DNA of 64,000 nt from Kordiimonas lipolytica (GCF_001550065.1 NZ_LRUB01000017.1:124001-188000); one strand, 5' to 3'; positions 1-8,031 are shown, counted from the first letter of the stretch. Made by a program: numbers and translations. The notes: generated by a model from the sequence alone, not told the origin.

Positions 1-134
1 TTCACGAATTTGAATTCGATATGCTTTTTTGAACTCCAGGCTTGTATGGTTGAGTAATATCTAAAGTCCGACTTGCTCGGGTCGGTTTGTCCAAGGCCGT
101 CAAAAGCAATGTAGGTTCCATTGCGATAAGCCAT
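1..134 (-). CDS. thsB: TIR-like ThsB of a Thoeris system (partial, N-terminus only)
   Basis: Only the first 44 codons lie in the window; the gene runs off the left edge. The start is an ATG at 134 with a GGAAG ribosome site inside the end of the preceding gene, 2 nt after its stop. The translated start (MAYRNGTYIAFDGLG, then a DFRYY motif, ending in EFKFV) resembles the N-termini I remember for TIR-like (DUF1863/MTH538-type) ThsB proteins. In type II Thoeris, ThsB senses phage infection and makes a histidine-ADP-ribose signal from NAD. The neighbouring TM-macro gene is the expected partner, which supports the call more than the short fragment does. The catalytic residues are outside the window. 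AT-rich like its partner and unlike the rest of the region. Confidence 0.62.
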   Translation of the reverse strand, partial: MAYRNGTYIAFDGLGQTDPSKSDFRYYSTIQAWSSKKHIEFKFV

Positions 135-136
135 AT

Positions 137-973
137 CTACTTCCAATCTTGATAGATTGATCCCAAATCGATTTCAGGCTTCTTGTCTTTTGGCAAAACT
201 ATTTTTATGGAATTTGAGACCTTTCCCTGTTTAGTTTCTTCAAACACCGCGGTGAGTATTAAGTCGACAAGAATAGCGTTTTTGATACCAATGCGGGCAA
301 GCCCAGAACCTAGCAGCGGGATGTAAATAGTTTCGTTGGAACAGGAGTTTCGAGCTTTAACTAGAAGCCCCCGAACTGCTTTAATTAGGTCTTCCGCTGT
401 AGCCGACGTTCGATGAGTTGTTTCATCGGTTCGGCCAAGCGCGACAAAAAGGAACTTATTTTCGTTAACAATAGCTGTCGCGGTTGTTCCAATTTCATAG
501 CGTCGTGTACGCCCAGGATTCCTTGTAATGGTTGTAAAGGGCGTTTGAGAGAGTGCTGTGTCGACTTGGTTTCGCCAATTGCCACTATTTCCTCCCCAGA
601 ATTTCTGAATGACCTGGCCGTGAAGGCTCTTGGATGATACTATTATGTCATCAACGATGTCATCAAAACAGTCGTTCACCCCAATGGCTTTCCAGCCTTT
701 TTGATCAAAAAAATCGCCAAAAAGCACGGATATTTTTGTGTCGAAACTATTGCTGGAAATAACGATTTCGTTTTTGAAGAAACCTTCTAAGAAAAGACCA
801 TCTGCAAAGAATAGAAGTAGCCCGAGGAGAGTAGAGCTTAACAAAAAATCTTTGTAGGAAAGGTCTAATTCCTGATTTGTGATGCCCTCATATGACTCGA
901 TAAAGAGCCATATAATGCCGATAGCTGTGAGCAAAGCTCGAAAAAAGCATAGCCACTTAGAAAACGACTTCAT
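137..973 (-). CDS. thsA: ThsA-like effector: two membrane helices plus macro domain (type II Thoeris)
   Basis: Predicted 278-residue inner-membrane protein. Two hydrophobic helices lie near residues 5-25 and 40-62, followed by a soluble macro-like domain (the former DUF6430 family, ThsA macro) with a FWGGNSGNW segment near 125, TTATAI near 165 and the PLLGSGLARIG loop near 220 typical of an ADP-ribose-type pocket. In type II Thoeris this protein binds the nucleotide signal made by ThsB and kills or arrests the infected cell through its membrane part. A GTG at 985 is also in frame, but the ATG at 973 has a GGAG at proper spacing and is preferred. The next gene, a TIR-like thsB, starts 2 nt after the stop, so the two are translationally linked. 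The island is visibly AT-richer than its surroundings, suggesting acquisition by transfer. Confidence 0.78.
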   Translation of the reverse strand: MKSFSKWLCFFRALLTAIGIIWLFIESYEGITNQELDLSYKDFLLSSTLLGLLLFFADGLFLEGFFKNEIVISSNSFDTKISVLFGDFFDQKGWKAIGVNDCFDDIVDDIIVSSKSLHGQVIQKFWGGNSGNWRNQVDTALSQTPFTTITRNPGRTRRYEIGTTATAIVNENKFLFVALGRTDETTHRTSATAEDLIKAVRGLLVKARNSCSNETIYIPLLGSGLARIGIKNAILVDLILTAVFEETKQGKVSNSIKIVLPKDKKPEIDLGSIYQDWK

Positions 974-1052
974 AGTAATGCACACTCCAAGGTATCATGA
1001 AGTTAGCATAGCATACGATATTGGACTTTTTGCAATTTATACTGGTTTTTGA

Positions 1053-1502
1053 CTACTGCATCCCCATCATGCCGGTGACTTCCACAATCACCTCGCGCTC
1101 ATGCTCGCCGTCGAACTCCAGCGTCAGCGGGAAGACATCGCCTTTCTCAAGCGGCTTTTTAAGGCCCATCAGCATCACATGATAGCCGCCGGGCGCGAGC
1201 GTGAAGGTCTCGCCCGGCTTCAGCGGCACGCTCATCACATGGTCCATCTTCATGATGCCGCCTTCCTCATAGGACCGGTGGATCATGGTGGTGTTCGCAA
1301 TATCTGTATCCGCGCCCGTCAGCTCAATAATGTCGTGCGTGTTGTTGCGGATGGTCAGATACACAGCGGCAGAGACCGTGCGGCTGGTTTTGCGCGCCCA
1401 GACCTTTTCAATTTCAATGCCTTCGCCATCATGCTCGCCGTGGGCGAACGCGGTGACGGAAAAACTGAGGGCCAGAATAAGGGCGGACAAAATTGCTTTC
1501 AC
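1053..1502 (-). CDS. PCu(A)C-type periplasmic copper chaperone
   Basis: 149 residues with an N-terminal signal peptide (about 1-20, ending AFAHG) and a PCuAC domain (DUF461). The copper-binding His and Met residues of the family are visible: MIHRSYEEGG followed by IMKMDHVM in the middle and GGYHVMLMGL further on. Such proteins deliver Cu(I) to the CuA site of cytochrome oxidase or scavenge periplasmic copper. A His-rich start of the mature protein (HGEHDGEG) and a Met-rich end (GMMGMQ) could add metal binding. It stands alone here, with a Thoeris pair downstream and a repeat-bearing gap upstream, so no oxidase context supports a specific partner. Starts with ATG at 1502 after an AGGAGAACACCC ribosome site. 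Confidence 0.9.
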   Translation of the reverse strand: MKAILSALILALSFSVTAFAHGEHDGEGIEIEKVWARKTSRTVSAAVYLTIRNNTHDIIELTGADTDIANTTMIHRSYEEGGIMKMDHVMSVPLKPGETFTLAPGGYHVMLMGLKKPLEKGDVFPLTLEFDGEHEREVIVEVTGMMGMQ

Positions 1503-1590
1503 GGGTGTTCTCCTTTGTCCTGCTCATAGCCTGACTATATAGGCTCAGGCAAGGGACATCACGTCGCAGGGGGCAGGTAGTTTCGAAATG

Positions 1591-1676
1591 GACCCTGAAA
1601 CAAGTTCAGGGTGACAGATGAGTGGGGTGGACGGCTTAAGCAACTCAGGTCGTCATGCTGAACTTGTTTCAGCATC
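1591..1676. repeat. Pair of inverted dispersed palindromic repeats
   Basis: Two hairpin-forming units share the core CTGAAACAAGTTCAG or its reverse complement. Unit one spans 1591-1614 (CCCTGAA, 5-nt loop, TTCAGGG); unit two spans 1651-1676 in opposite orientation (ATGCTGAA, 5-nt loop, TTCAGCAT). A nearly identical unit recurs at 51467-51491 with a decayed partner at 51373. They sit in the gap between two genes on the minus strand. Confidence 0.8.
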
Positions 1677-1714
1677 CATACAGCAGTTGGCGAATGACGA
1701 CCTGTTAACTTGGC

Positions 1715-2680
1715 CTACGCCGCGTCTGTGGCGCAGATCAGCTCATGCTGGATCGCGGGCTCGAACGCCGAATGGCCTGCCACCGGCACCATCTTCAGCG
1801 TCGCCCACGGCATGGCCTGCGCCAGCTCCCACGCGCTTGTCGGTGGGCAGATGGCGTCATAGCGGCCCTGCACAATGGTGGTGGGCACGCCCCTGAGCTT
1901 ATGGGCGTCGTCCAGAATCTGGTTGTCGGCCTCAAGGAAGCTGCGGTGCTTGAAATAGTGGGCCTCGATCCGCGCGAAGGCGAGCGCGAAAACAGGATCC
2001 ACCGAATGGGCGCGTTGTTCTTCATCGGGCACCAGTGTCACGGTGCTGCCTTCCCACAGGCTCCATTCCTTGGCGAAGGTCAGGCGGTCTTCTTCCCAGT
2101 CAGGGTCCACCAGGCGCTTATAATAGGCGCTGATCAGGTCACCGCGCTCTTCTTCCGGGATCGGGCCGCAGAAACGCGCCCAGGCTTCGGGGAAAATGCT
2201 GCTGGTGCCGCCACGATAGAACCAGTCCAGCTCGCGCTGGCGCGACAGGAAAATGCCGCGCAGGATCAGGCCACGCGTGCGTTCTGGAAAGGCCTGGCCA
2301 TACAGAAGCGACAGGGTGCTGCCCCAAGACCCGCCAAACAGGAACCAGCTGTCGATATTCAGATGTTGCCGGATGGCTTCCATGTCGGCCACCAGATGCT
2401 GGCTGGTGTTGTGGTCGAGGGACGCGTGCGGGCGGCTTTTGCCGCAGCCGCGCTGGTCAAACAATATGATGCGGTATTTCGCCGGGTTGAAGAAACGCCG
2501 CTGGATCGGGCTGGTGCCGCCGCCAGGGCCGCCATGGACAAACACAATCGGTGCGCCCACCGGGTTGCCGGACTGCTCCACATAAATCTCATGCCCGCCT
2601 GGCACTTTCAGGCGTTCGCTCGCATACGGCTCGATGGATGGATAAAGAGAGCGGAGGGTTGTTGTACTGTCTGCGCGCAC
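1715..2680 (-). CDS. pip: Prolyl aminopeptidase (alpha/beta hydrolase, peptidase S33)
   Basis: 321 residues, the usual length for proline iminopeptidase, a cytoplasmic enzyme that removes N-terminal proline from peptides. The S33 hallmarks are present: the HGGPGGG oxyanion segment near residue 50, FDQRGCGKS, the nucleophile in GGSWGS near 118, an Asp in YDAICPP near 275 and a His in AGHSAFEP near 303. The GGTSSIFPEAW cap region is also typical. It starts with GTG at 2680 behind a GGGA. It is flanked by a palindromic-repeat gap downstream and a HAD phosphatase upstream on the same strand, with more than 100 bp between, so it is probably its own unit. Confidence 0.93.
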   Translation of the reverse strand: MRADSTTTLRSLYPSIEPYASERLKVPGGHEIYVEQSGNPVGAPIVFVHGGPGGGTSPIQRRFFNPAKYRIILFDQRGCGKSRPHASLDHNTSQHLVADMEAIRQHLNIDSWFLFGGSWGSTLSLLYGQAFPERTRGLILRGIFLSRQRELDWFYRGGTSSIFPEAWARFCGPIPEEERGDLISAYYKRLVDPDWEEDRLTFAKEWSLWEGSTVTLVPDEEQRAHSVDPVFALAFARIEAHYFKHRSFLEADNQILDDAHKLRGVPTTIVQGRYDAICPPTSAWELAQAMPWATLKMVPVAGHSAFEPAIQHELICATDAA

Positions 2681-2804
2681 CGTGCTGTCCCGATTTTTTT
2701 TGTCTTAGGTTTCAGCCAGAATAAGCCGCAGAAGTTAATAATACAAGAAACACAGGTTGCCCGGCCCCATCCGCAGGGTCGCGCCAGCCGACGCCGCTTA
2801 GGCG

Positions 2805-3473
2805 TCAATGCCAGATGGCTGTTTCCACCCGGTCGTGCTGGCTGGCATACTGGCGCAGCTTGCGGGTTGGGTTCACTGCAACGGCTGAATCCACCAGATC
2901 AAGGGTCGGTATATCGCTGTGGTCATCGGTATAGAAAAGGGTCTCCAGGCCGCCCAGTTTCTGCCCCTGGATCAACTGCTGAACCATGGCCCGCTTTGCG
3001 TCGCCATAACAATTGTCACCCTGGATGCGGGGGATCACCATGCCGTTCCGCGTCTCCAGCCTCGTGGCCACCAGGTGGTTGAAACCAAGTTTGTTGGCGA
3101 TGGGGGCGGCATAGAAGGCATAGCTGGCGGTGGCCAGCACAAGGATGTCGCCTTGGGCCTTGTGCCTGGAAATGGCGCTCAGCGCGTCCGTATAGCATTT
3201 CCCGCGCACGATCATGTTGGCGAAGGCATCGGCTGCGCCCTCTAGGTGGGCAAGCGGTTTAGTGCCAACCAGCAGGTGGAACATGACTTCCTTCAATCGG
3301 CTGCGGGAAAAAGCCTTGAGCTTGTAGGCCGCCATCACCAGCAACATCACCGGCGTCAACAGCAGGCGGTGGGGAGCATAATGCCATGCGTACCAAAGCA
3401 GAAAAGGCGTGTAGCTGCCAAATCTGATGATGGTTCGGTCCAGATCGAAGATGACAAGTCTTTGGCGCTGCAT
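2805..3473 (-). CDS. HAD superfamily subfamily IB phosphatase
   Basis: 222 residues. HAD motifs are clear: DLDRT near residue 10 (nucleophile and acid/base Asp), TAS near 117 (motif II) and TDDHSDIP near 188 (motif III/IV). A hydrophobic stretch around 25-48 replaces part of the usual cap, as in many subfamily-IB members related to phosphoserine phosphatase and to phosphatases acting on lipid or sugar phosphates. It begins 2 nt after the stop of the nucleotidyltransferase at 3476, which itself overlaps the glycerophosphotransferase-like gene, so the three form one operon. The inferred role is dephosphorylation of an intermediate made by that operon; the substrate is not readable from sequence. 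Confidence 0.82.
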   Translation of the reverse strand: MQRQRLVIFDLDRTIIRFGSYTPFLLWYAWHYAPHRLLLTPVMLLVMAAYKLKAFSRSRLKEVMFHLLVGTKPLAHLEGAADAFANMIVRGKCYTDALSAISRHKAQGDILVLATASYAFYAAPIANKLGFNHLVATRLETRNGMVIPRIQGDNCYGDAKRAMVQQLIQGQKLGGLETLFYTDDHSDIPTLDLVDSAVAVNPTRKLRQYASQHDRVETAIWH

Positions 3474-3475
3474 AA

Positions 3476-4273
3476 TCAGGTATCCAGAATCTCGCTGGCG
3501 ATCATGACATCCGAAGGCTTGTCTACATCGATGGACAAATGGGCTTCCTTGAGGATGACGGGGTGGACCGTGGCACCAATGGAGTGGGAGGCGCGGCTGA
3601 AAGCGCTTTCCAGGCTCAAGAGGCGCAAGGCAAAAGCGATAAAGACCAGTGGGCCGAAATGCCAGGCAAGCCGCCAGACGCGCTTGCGGTTATGTTCGAT
3701 ACCAGCCCAGAAGGCCAGGACCGAGCGGGCGCGTTGTCCCTTCAGCAGGAACAGGTTGCAGCTGGTGTAGGCCGCGCCCCGCGCGAACTTCAGCCATGTG
3801 CGGCGGGCCGCCGGTATCTTGGCCAGCACTGTTTCCGCCGGCACCAGCCCCACGGCGATATCGGTGTCCAAAGGCTGGCCGTCGAGGAAAGCCGCGACAT
3901 CGCTACCCGTCAGCAATACATGATCGCATGTGGTTACCAGGGTCGGCTGGTTGCTTGGGTGACTGTCGAGGAAATCCACGATGCTGCCACAGATGGAATC
4001 GCCGCTGGCGACAAAAGTTACATCGCGCCGTGCCTTGAACGGCTCGAAATCTTCGAGCGCCGCCATGTCTTCGGGCGACTGGGTCAGGATGAAGATATCT
4101 GACACACGCCCCGATGCATCGAGCGCGTCCACGACACGGTTGAGCATGGCGCGTCCGCCGATATGGGCGGCGGCCTTGTATTTGACGTTGAACATGTCCG
4201 CGACCGGGTCGCCCTCCGGGCGGCGGCCAGCAAGGACAATTACCCGTATTTTTTCAGCGGTACAGGTTGACAC
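3476..4273 (-). CDS. MobA-like nucleotidyltransferase (copy B)
   Basis: 265 residues with an N-terminal nucleotidyltransferase (GT-A/Rossmann-like) fold: IVLAGRRPEGD near residue 11, a metal-binding TTCDHVLL near 116 and a C-terminal SIDVDKPSD near 250, as in sugar- and polyol-phosphate nucleotidyltransferases. The central TSCNLFLLKG and the closing IDVDxPxD are shared with the gene at 5777, so the two are paralogues. A hydrophobic stretch at about 205-220 could touch the membrane. The start is GTG at 4273, lying 34 nt inside the upstream gene; no better start is visible. Inferred to activate a phosphorylated polyol or sugar as a CDP or NDP derivative for the adjacent transferase. Confidence 0.72.
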   Translation of the reverse strand: MSTCTAEKIRVIVLAGRRPEGDPVADMFNVKYKAAAHIGGRAMLNRVVDALDASGRVSDIFILTQSPEDMAALEDFEPFKARRDVTFVASGDSICGSIVDFLDSHPSNQPTLVTTCDHVLLTGSDVAAFLDGQPLDTDIAVGLVPAETVLAKIPAARRTWLKFARGAAYTSCNLFLLKGQRARSVLAFWAGIEHNRKRVWRLAWHFGPLVFIAFALRLLSLESAFSRASHSIGATVHPVILKEAHLSIDVDKPSDVMIASEILDT

Positions 4274-5430
4274 GTATCTAGCCCCAGAAAGTTACAATAG
4301 GCTTCGGCGGCACGCTGTGCGGATGATTTTTGCTGAAGGTCGATAGACGACTTGAAGAGCTTCTGTTGCTCCGCCCTGTAGGCGTGAGGCGTTTCAAGTG
4401 CGGCCTTCAAAGCTTGGTCGAGTTGGTCAATTGAGGACGCAACGGGGCCGAGGGTCCAGAATTTATATTTCGGGTCGCGCTGCCAGTCCGCGCCGTGTCC
4501 GTTAAGGAAGATGCAGGGCCGTGGACGGGCAATGAATTCATACACCTGACTGGAGACGTCACCCAGATAGATGTCGGCCGAGCGTATGTGGGTCATGTCC
4601 ATGCAGGCCGGGCTGCCGGTGTCGATCAGGATATTGTCGCTGTTCTTGAAACGCTTGGCCAAATCCTTCCGCCAGCGCACCACCCGGTTGGTCAGTGACG
4701 TATGGATGCGGCGCTTGTAGAGCATCACATGAGGCGCAAAGATCAGGTTGAAATCCTTGTTGTTCGCGAAATAGTCCAGAACCTCTTCGCCCATGGTGAA
4801 CCAGGAAGACAGGTAAGGATCGAAGTGTGGGTTATAGAGCACGATCGGTCGCTGGTTCTTGAACGGACGGTGGACGATATTTTCCTCCGCCAGAGCATCG
4901 AACTTCATATAGCCGATCACGGCGCTGTTTTCCGGCTGCACGATGCCAAGGGCGATCATCCGGTCGCGGTGTTTGTCACCAGGCAGGAAAACATAATCGA
5001 ATTTGGAGATATTGTCCGACCAGGCGACGTCCCGGTCGCCAGCACCATGGCAGACACGGACCATTTTCAGGTGGGTCAGGCCAAAGACCTCACGCAGCAT
5101 CAGGCTGGTGCGCTCCGGCACCACCAGGGTGTCCAACTGGCGGAAATGGTCGAGGTTGTTTTTCAAAACAGCGATGCGCTTGAATGGCGCGACTTTGTTC
5201 AAGAGCTTGTCGAGCACTTTGTAGACAAGCGGCACATCAAGCAGCGTGAACTGACAGCGGGGCGTATCGCCCGCAATTTCGCGGACCATTTCAAGTTGTT
5301 CTTCAGTGGAGGCGAAAACCTCAATTTCCACATCATCAGCAGTGCCTGCCAGCGCCGGAATCATGGGCGCAAGATGGCTGACCTGATGAGCGGCATCATG
5401 GTTGAACAGAAATCCAATGCGGTGTGGCAT
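4240..5430 (-). CDS. CDP-glycerol glycerophosphotransferase-like protein
   Basis: 396 residues with a GT-B-like layout. The N-terminal half (GFLFNHDAAHQVSH, later VPERTSLMLR and VRVCHGAGDRD) and the C-terminal half (YNPHFDPYLSSW near 200, FAPHVMLYKRR near 230, ADIYLGDVSSQVYEF near 287, PCIFLNGHGADW near 310) match the pattern of the CDP-glycerol:poly(glycerophosphate) glycerophosphotransferase family: conserved His residues and the D-S/V-SS segment that binds the CDP moiety. That family makes teichoic acids in Gram-positive bacteria and glycerol-phosphate-decorated glycans in some Gram-negatives. Overlaps the downstream nucleotidyltransferase by 34 nt. The exact donor and acceptor are unknown. 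Confidence 0.7.
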   Translation of the reverse strand: MPHRIGFLFNHDAAHQVSHLAPMIPALAGTADDVEIEVFASTEEQLEMVREIAGDTPRCQFTLLDVPLVYKVLDKLLNKVAPFKRIAVLKNNLDHFRQLDTLVVPERTSLMLREVFGLTHLKMVRVCHGAGDRDVAWSDNISKFDYVFLPGDKHRDRMIALGIVQPENSAVIGYMKFDALAEENIVHRPFKNQRPIVLYNPHFDPYLSSWFTMGEEVLDYFANNKDFNLIFAPHVMLYKRRIHTSLTNRVVRWRKDLAKRFKNSDNILIDTGSPACMDMTHIRSADIYLGDVSSQVYEFIARPRPCIFLNGHGADWQRDPKYKFWTLGPVASSIDQLDQALKAALETPHAYRAEQQKLFKSSIDLQQKSSAQRAAEAYCNFLGLDTCQPVPLKKYG

Positions 5431-5731
5431 AAGCGGCTTCTTTTTTTCTTTCTGCTTTTTATGAGGCCTTACTTAACTCGCGGCCGTCGCGGACATTTCA
5501 GACTAAAAAATAAACAAAGATCAGAACAAAACACTCTGACAAAACGTCGCATAAGGGCTGATTTTGCCCCAAATAAGGCAATTCGACAACCGATATGCTT
5601 CAAACGGGGGCGTTTTCGCTTCAGGACCGAAACAATAAAAAGGCCGTAAACGTTCGTTACACTAGCGTTTCAGAAATGTTTCGTCTTATCGGGGACGGAC
5701 CTGATTTAACTAATTTCAGGCTGCAGAAGCG
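5431..5731. other. Long AT-rich non-coding leader upstream of the 4240-5430 gene
   Basis: About 300 bp without a supportable gene, part of a 346-bp gap between two minus-strand genes of the same putative pathway. It is AT-richer than its flanks with several A/T runs and short weak inverted repeats only. It must hold the promoter of the operon starting at 5430 because a terminator closes the upstream gene, but I could not fix a convincing -35/-10 pair. Confidence 0.5.
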
Positions 5732-5758
5732 AAAAAAGGTGCCAATGGACGCCTTTTT
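5732..5758 (-). terminator. Rho-independent terminator after the nucleotidyltransferase at 5777
   Basis: A stem formed by AAAAAGGTG-CC and GG-CGCCTTTTT (one wobble pair and a bulge) with a 3-nt loop; on the minus strand it is followed by a run of six T. It lies 19 nt past the stop of the upstream gene and separates it from the glycerophosphotransferase operon. Confidence 0.65.
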
Positions 5759-5776
5759 CTGGATTAAGCTTGGTTG

Positions 5777-6589
5777 CTACTGTGCAGCCATGCGGCGGGA
5801 CTTCAGGATTTGATCCGTCAGTTCCATGTCGCCTGGGTTGTCCACATCAATTGGTGCATCGGCGAATGGCATGCGGATCACCTGCACCGTCAATTTCCAG
5901 CGCCGTGACAGGCTCGCGGCCAGCTCGTGAATGGTGGCCAGCTTGTAGCGGTACTTGAGCATGAACATCAGGCCAAAGGCCTTCATGATACGCTGCGGTT
6001 TCTTGCCGAACTGGCCGCCACCCTCGAAAATCTTGGCGGTTTCCAAGGCTTTCTCGTTGGCCAGCGCATAGAGGTTGCAGCTGGACCAGCCACCGTCCTT
6101 GAGATTATGGAAGGCGCGCTTGCCTTCGGGATATGCTTCCAAGATAACGGATGCTGGGGTCATGGCAACGGCTGCATCGGGCTTGTGCTGCTCAATTTCC
6201 TTGCAGAAATGGTCAACCATTTCAGTGGTGTGCAGGGCGTTGTCCCCTGTGGTGATCACGAGTGGGTACGGGTCCTCGATCCGGGCGGCAGCGTCCGCGA
6301 CCGAAAGATAGAGGTTTTCCGCGCTCGGCACATACTGAATTTCGCCCTTGTCCAGCATTTTAGCGAGCGCGGGCACAGTCCTGAGCAGCTCTTCGCTTTC
6401 GATTGAAACAAACACACGGTCGATGCCACGGGCGTTTTTTATTTCGCGGATGACGCGTTCCAGCATCACGACACCATCAAGTGTTACCAGGCACTTGTGG
6501 CTGACCCCTTGGGCTTGGGCGACAACGTCGGCGGCGCCGCGACGGCTGGCAGCCAGCACCAAAGCTGTGGCTTTCTTGGTTACAGTCAT
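5777..6589 (-). CDS. MobA-like nucleotidyltransferase (copy A)
   Basis: 270 residues, a paralogue of the protein at 3476-4273. N-terminal LVLAASRRG with a downstream SHKCLVTLDG (the G-x-x-K-like nucleotide-binding region), VITTGDNAL near 116 in the metal-binding position, SSCNLYALAN in the middle, and PIDVDNPGDMELT at the end. An ATG at 6589 behind a GGAGGG is chosen over the longer in-frame start at 6610. It is separated from the other members by a terminator and a 346-bp gap, so it can be expressed independently. Two related nucleotidyltransferases around one CDP-glycerol-type transferase suggest two activated building blocks, or one copy that has changed function; this is inference. Confidence 0.75.
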   Translation of the reverse strand: MTVTKKATALVLAASRRGAADVVAQAQGVSHKCLVTLDGVVMLERVIREIKNARGIDRVFVSIESEELLRTVPALAKMLDKGEIQYVPSAENLYLSVADAAARIEDPYPLVITTGDNALHTTEMVDHFCKEIEQHKPDAAVAMTPASVILEAYPEGKRAFHNLKDGGWSSCNLYALANEKALETAKIFEGGGQFGKKPQRIMKAFGLMFMLKYRYKLATIHELAASLSRRWKLTVQVIRMPFADAPIDVDNPGDMELTDQILKSRRMAAQ

Positions 6590-6630
6590 AGGGTTATCCC
6601 TCCTACCCAACGGGCATAGTTTAAATCAGA

Positions 6631-8031
6631 CTAGGCCGTTAAGGAAGACATGAGTTTACGAGCGCTTTCGCCCTTCGGAAGTGCCATCAATGTCTCTCTT
6701 GCGGTCTTGTATCTCTCTTTGTCCAGAAGGGTGCCCACACAGCCGTCGAATTTGTCCCAAAGCTGGTCCAGCGTCAGGGGTGCAGCACTTGAGCCCACCG
6801 GCATTTCAACTTCAATGCTCATGGTGGTGCCAGACTTCAGCGTAACATGAACCTGTGTCGGGAAATCGCTCTCCAGTTTCTCGACATACTCTTTGCGCAC
6901 AAGCGGCAACAGCGCGGTAACTTCCGGGCGACTGATCGCGGCCTCTTCATAGTCCGCCAGCGTCGCGTTGCCCGTCAATAGTCCAACAGCCAGTCCATAT
7001 TCAAGGCTGAATTTGGCTTCCATCGAATTGGTTGGGCGCTCATACATCAGGTTCCGGAGGTGCGCAGCCGGCGCACGCACAAAAATTTCCGCCACATCAG
7101 GGGCTTCAAAGCCATGTTTTTCGCGCAGGAAAAGAAGGCCGTCGAGCGCACGGTGGACGCTGCCACAGTTGGGGAAACGCTTCAGTTTCAGGCCATATTC
7201 TTCAATATGCAGCGGCGTGCCGATATCCTTGGTCGCGAACTGGACTTTCTGACCATATTCATCCTTGTCTGCCATGGTGGCGCGCAGCTCTTCCACATCC
7301 TGGCCGACCATCAGCGTTCCCATGCCGTTCGCGGCATGCAGCGTGTTCGCGCCTGCTGTAATGCCGGCCTCGGCGAACTGGGCGGCCTGAACCGCGCCTG
7401 CGGCTGCAAGCCCTGCATGCAGCGGTTTGGTCATGGTGCCGAACTGGCTCATGAAGCCACCGGCAAGGCTTGTTGAAAGCGAAATGGCGTGGGCTGTTTG
7501 CTCGGCATCCAGGCCCATCAGTCGCGCGCATCCGGCAGCCGTGCCTACGGTGCCAACCGTTGCCGTGGCGTGCCAGCCGCGGCTGCGGTGGTAAGGGTTC
7601 ACGCCCTGGCCCACACGGCCAACCATCTGCAGGCCAACGATATAGGCATCAAGAAGCGCTTCGCCCGTTAGGTCGCGTTCGTCCGCAATGGCCAGAAGGG
7701 CAGGTACCAGAACTGCGCTGGCGTGGGCTTTTGCTGGATCGAAATTGTCGTCAAAATCAAGGGCATGGGCGGCCGTGCCGTTCACCAGGGCGGCCATGGG
7801 GGCAGACAGGCCGCCTTCAAAGCCAACCGCGCGGCAGTCGCCTTGGCCCCACCTGCGGGCGAGAGTGAACACTTTGTGTGTAACGTCCTCGCGCGCACCG
7901 GGCACCATGACAGCGATGGTGTCAATGAAGGCGTCTCGCGCGCGGTCAAGCGCCAGGCTCGACCAGGAGGCGTCTACGCCAGTCGTCCAGGCTGCAAAAG
8001 CGTGCAGCGGGTTATCCGAATTGACCTTCAT
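6631..8031 (-). CDS. MmgE/PrpD family protein
   Basis: 466 residues, full length for the MmgE/PrpD family, whose best-known members are 2-methylcitrate dehydratase and cis-aconitate decarboxylase. Family features: ALDFDDNFDPAKAHASAV near 85-105, RGWHATATVGTVG near 150, MTKPLHAGLAAAGAV near 200, and KRFPNCGSVHRALDG near 290. The genome context (no prpC, prpB or acn beside it) does not identify the substrate, and most members of this family outside the propionate pathway are of unknown specificity. ATG at 8031 follows an AAGGGA. Divergent from the Mla operon with a 158-bp AT-rich intergenic region. Confidence 0.85.
   Translation of the reverse strand: MKVNSDNPLHAFAAWTTGVDASWSSLALDRARDAFIDTIAVMVPGAREDVTHKVFTLARRWGQGDCRAVGFEGGLSAPMAALVNGTAAHALDFDDNFDPAKAHASAVLVPALLAIADERDLTGEALLDAYIVGLQMVGRVGQGVNPYHRSRGWHATATVGTVGTAAGCARLMGLDAEQTAHAISLSTSLAGGFMSQFGTMTKPLHAGLAAAGAVQAAQFAEAGITAGANTLHAANGMGTLMVGQDVEELRATMADKDEYGQKVQFATKDIGTPLHIEEYGLKLKRFPNCGSVHRALDGLLFLREKHGFEAPDVAEIFVRAPAAHLRNLMYERPTNSMEAKFSLEYGLAVGLLTGNATLADYEEAAISRPEVTALLPLVRKEYVEKLESDFPTQVHVTLKSGTTMSIEVEMPVGSSAAPLTLDQLWDKFDGCVGTLLDKERYKTARETLMALPKGESARKLMSSLTA

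Noticed and set aside
1745..3082. 445-codon open frame on the plus strand over pip and the HAD gene
   Set aside because: Antisense shadow of well-supported genes in a GC-rich genome; Arg/Ala/Gly/His-rich composition with no family features.
2805..6589. Molybdopterin cofactor guanylyltransferase (MobA) role for the two nucleotidyltransferases
   Set aside because: Only fold-level similarity; length, the C-terminal IDVDxPxD motif and the glycerophosphotransferase context argue for polyol or sugar activation.
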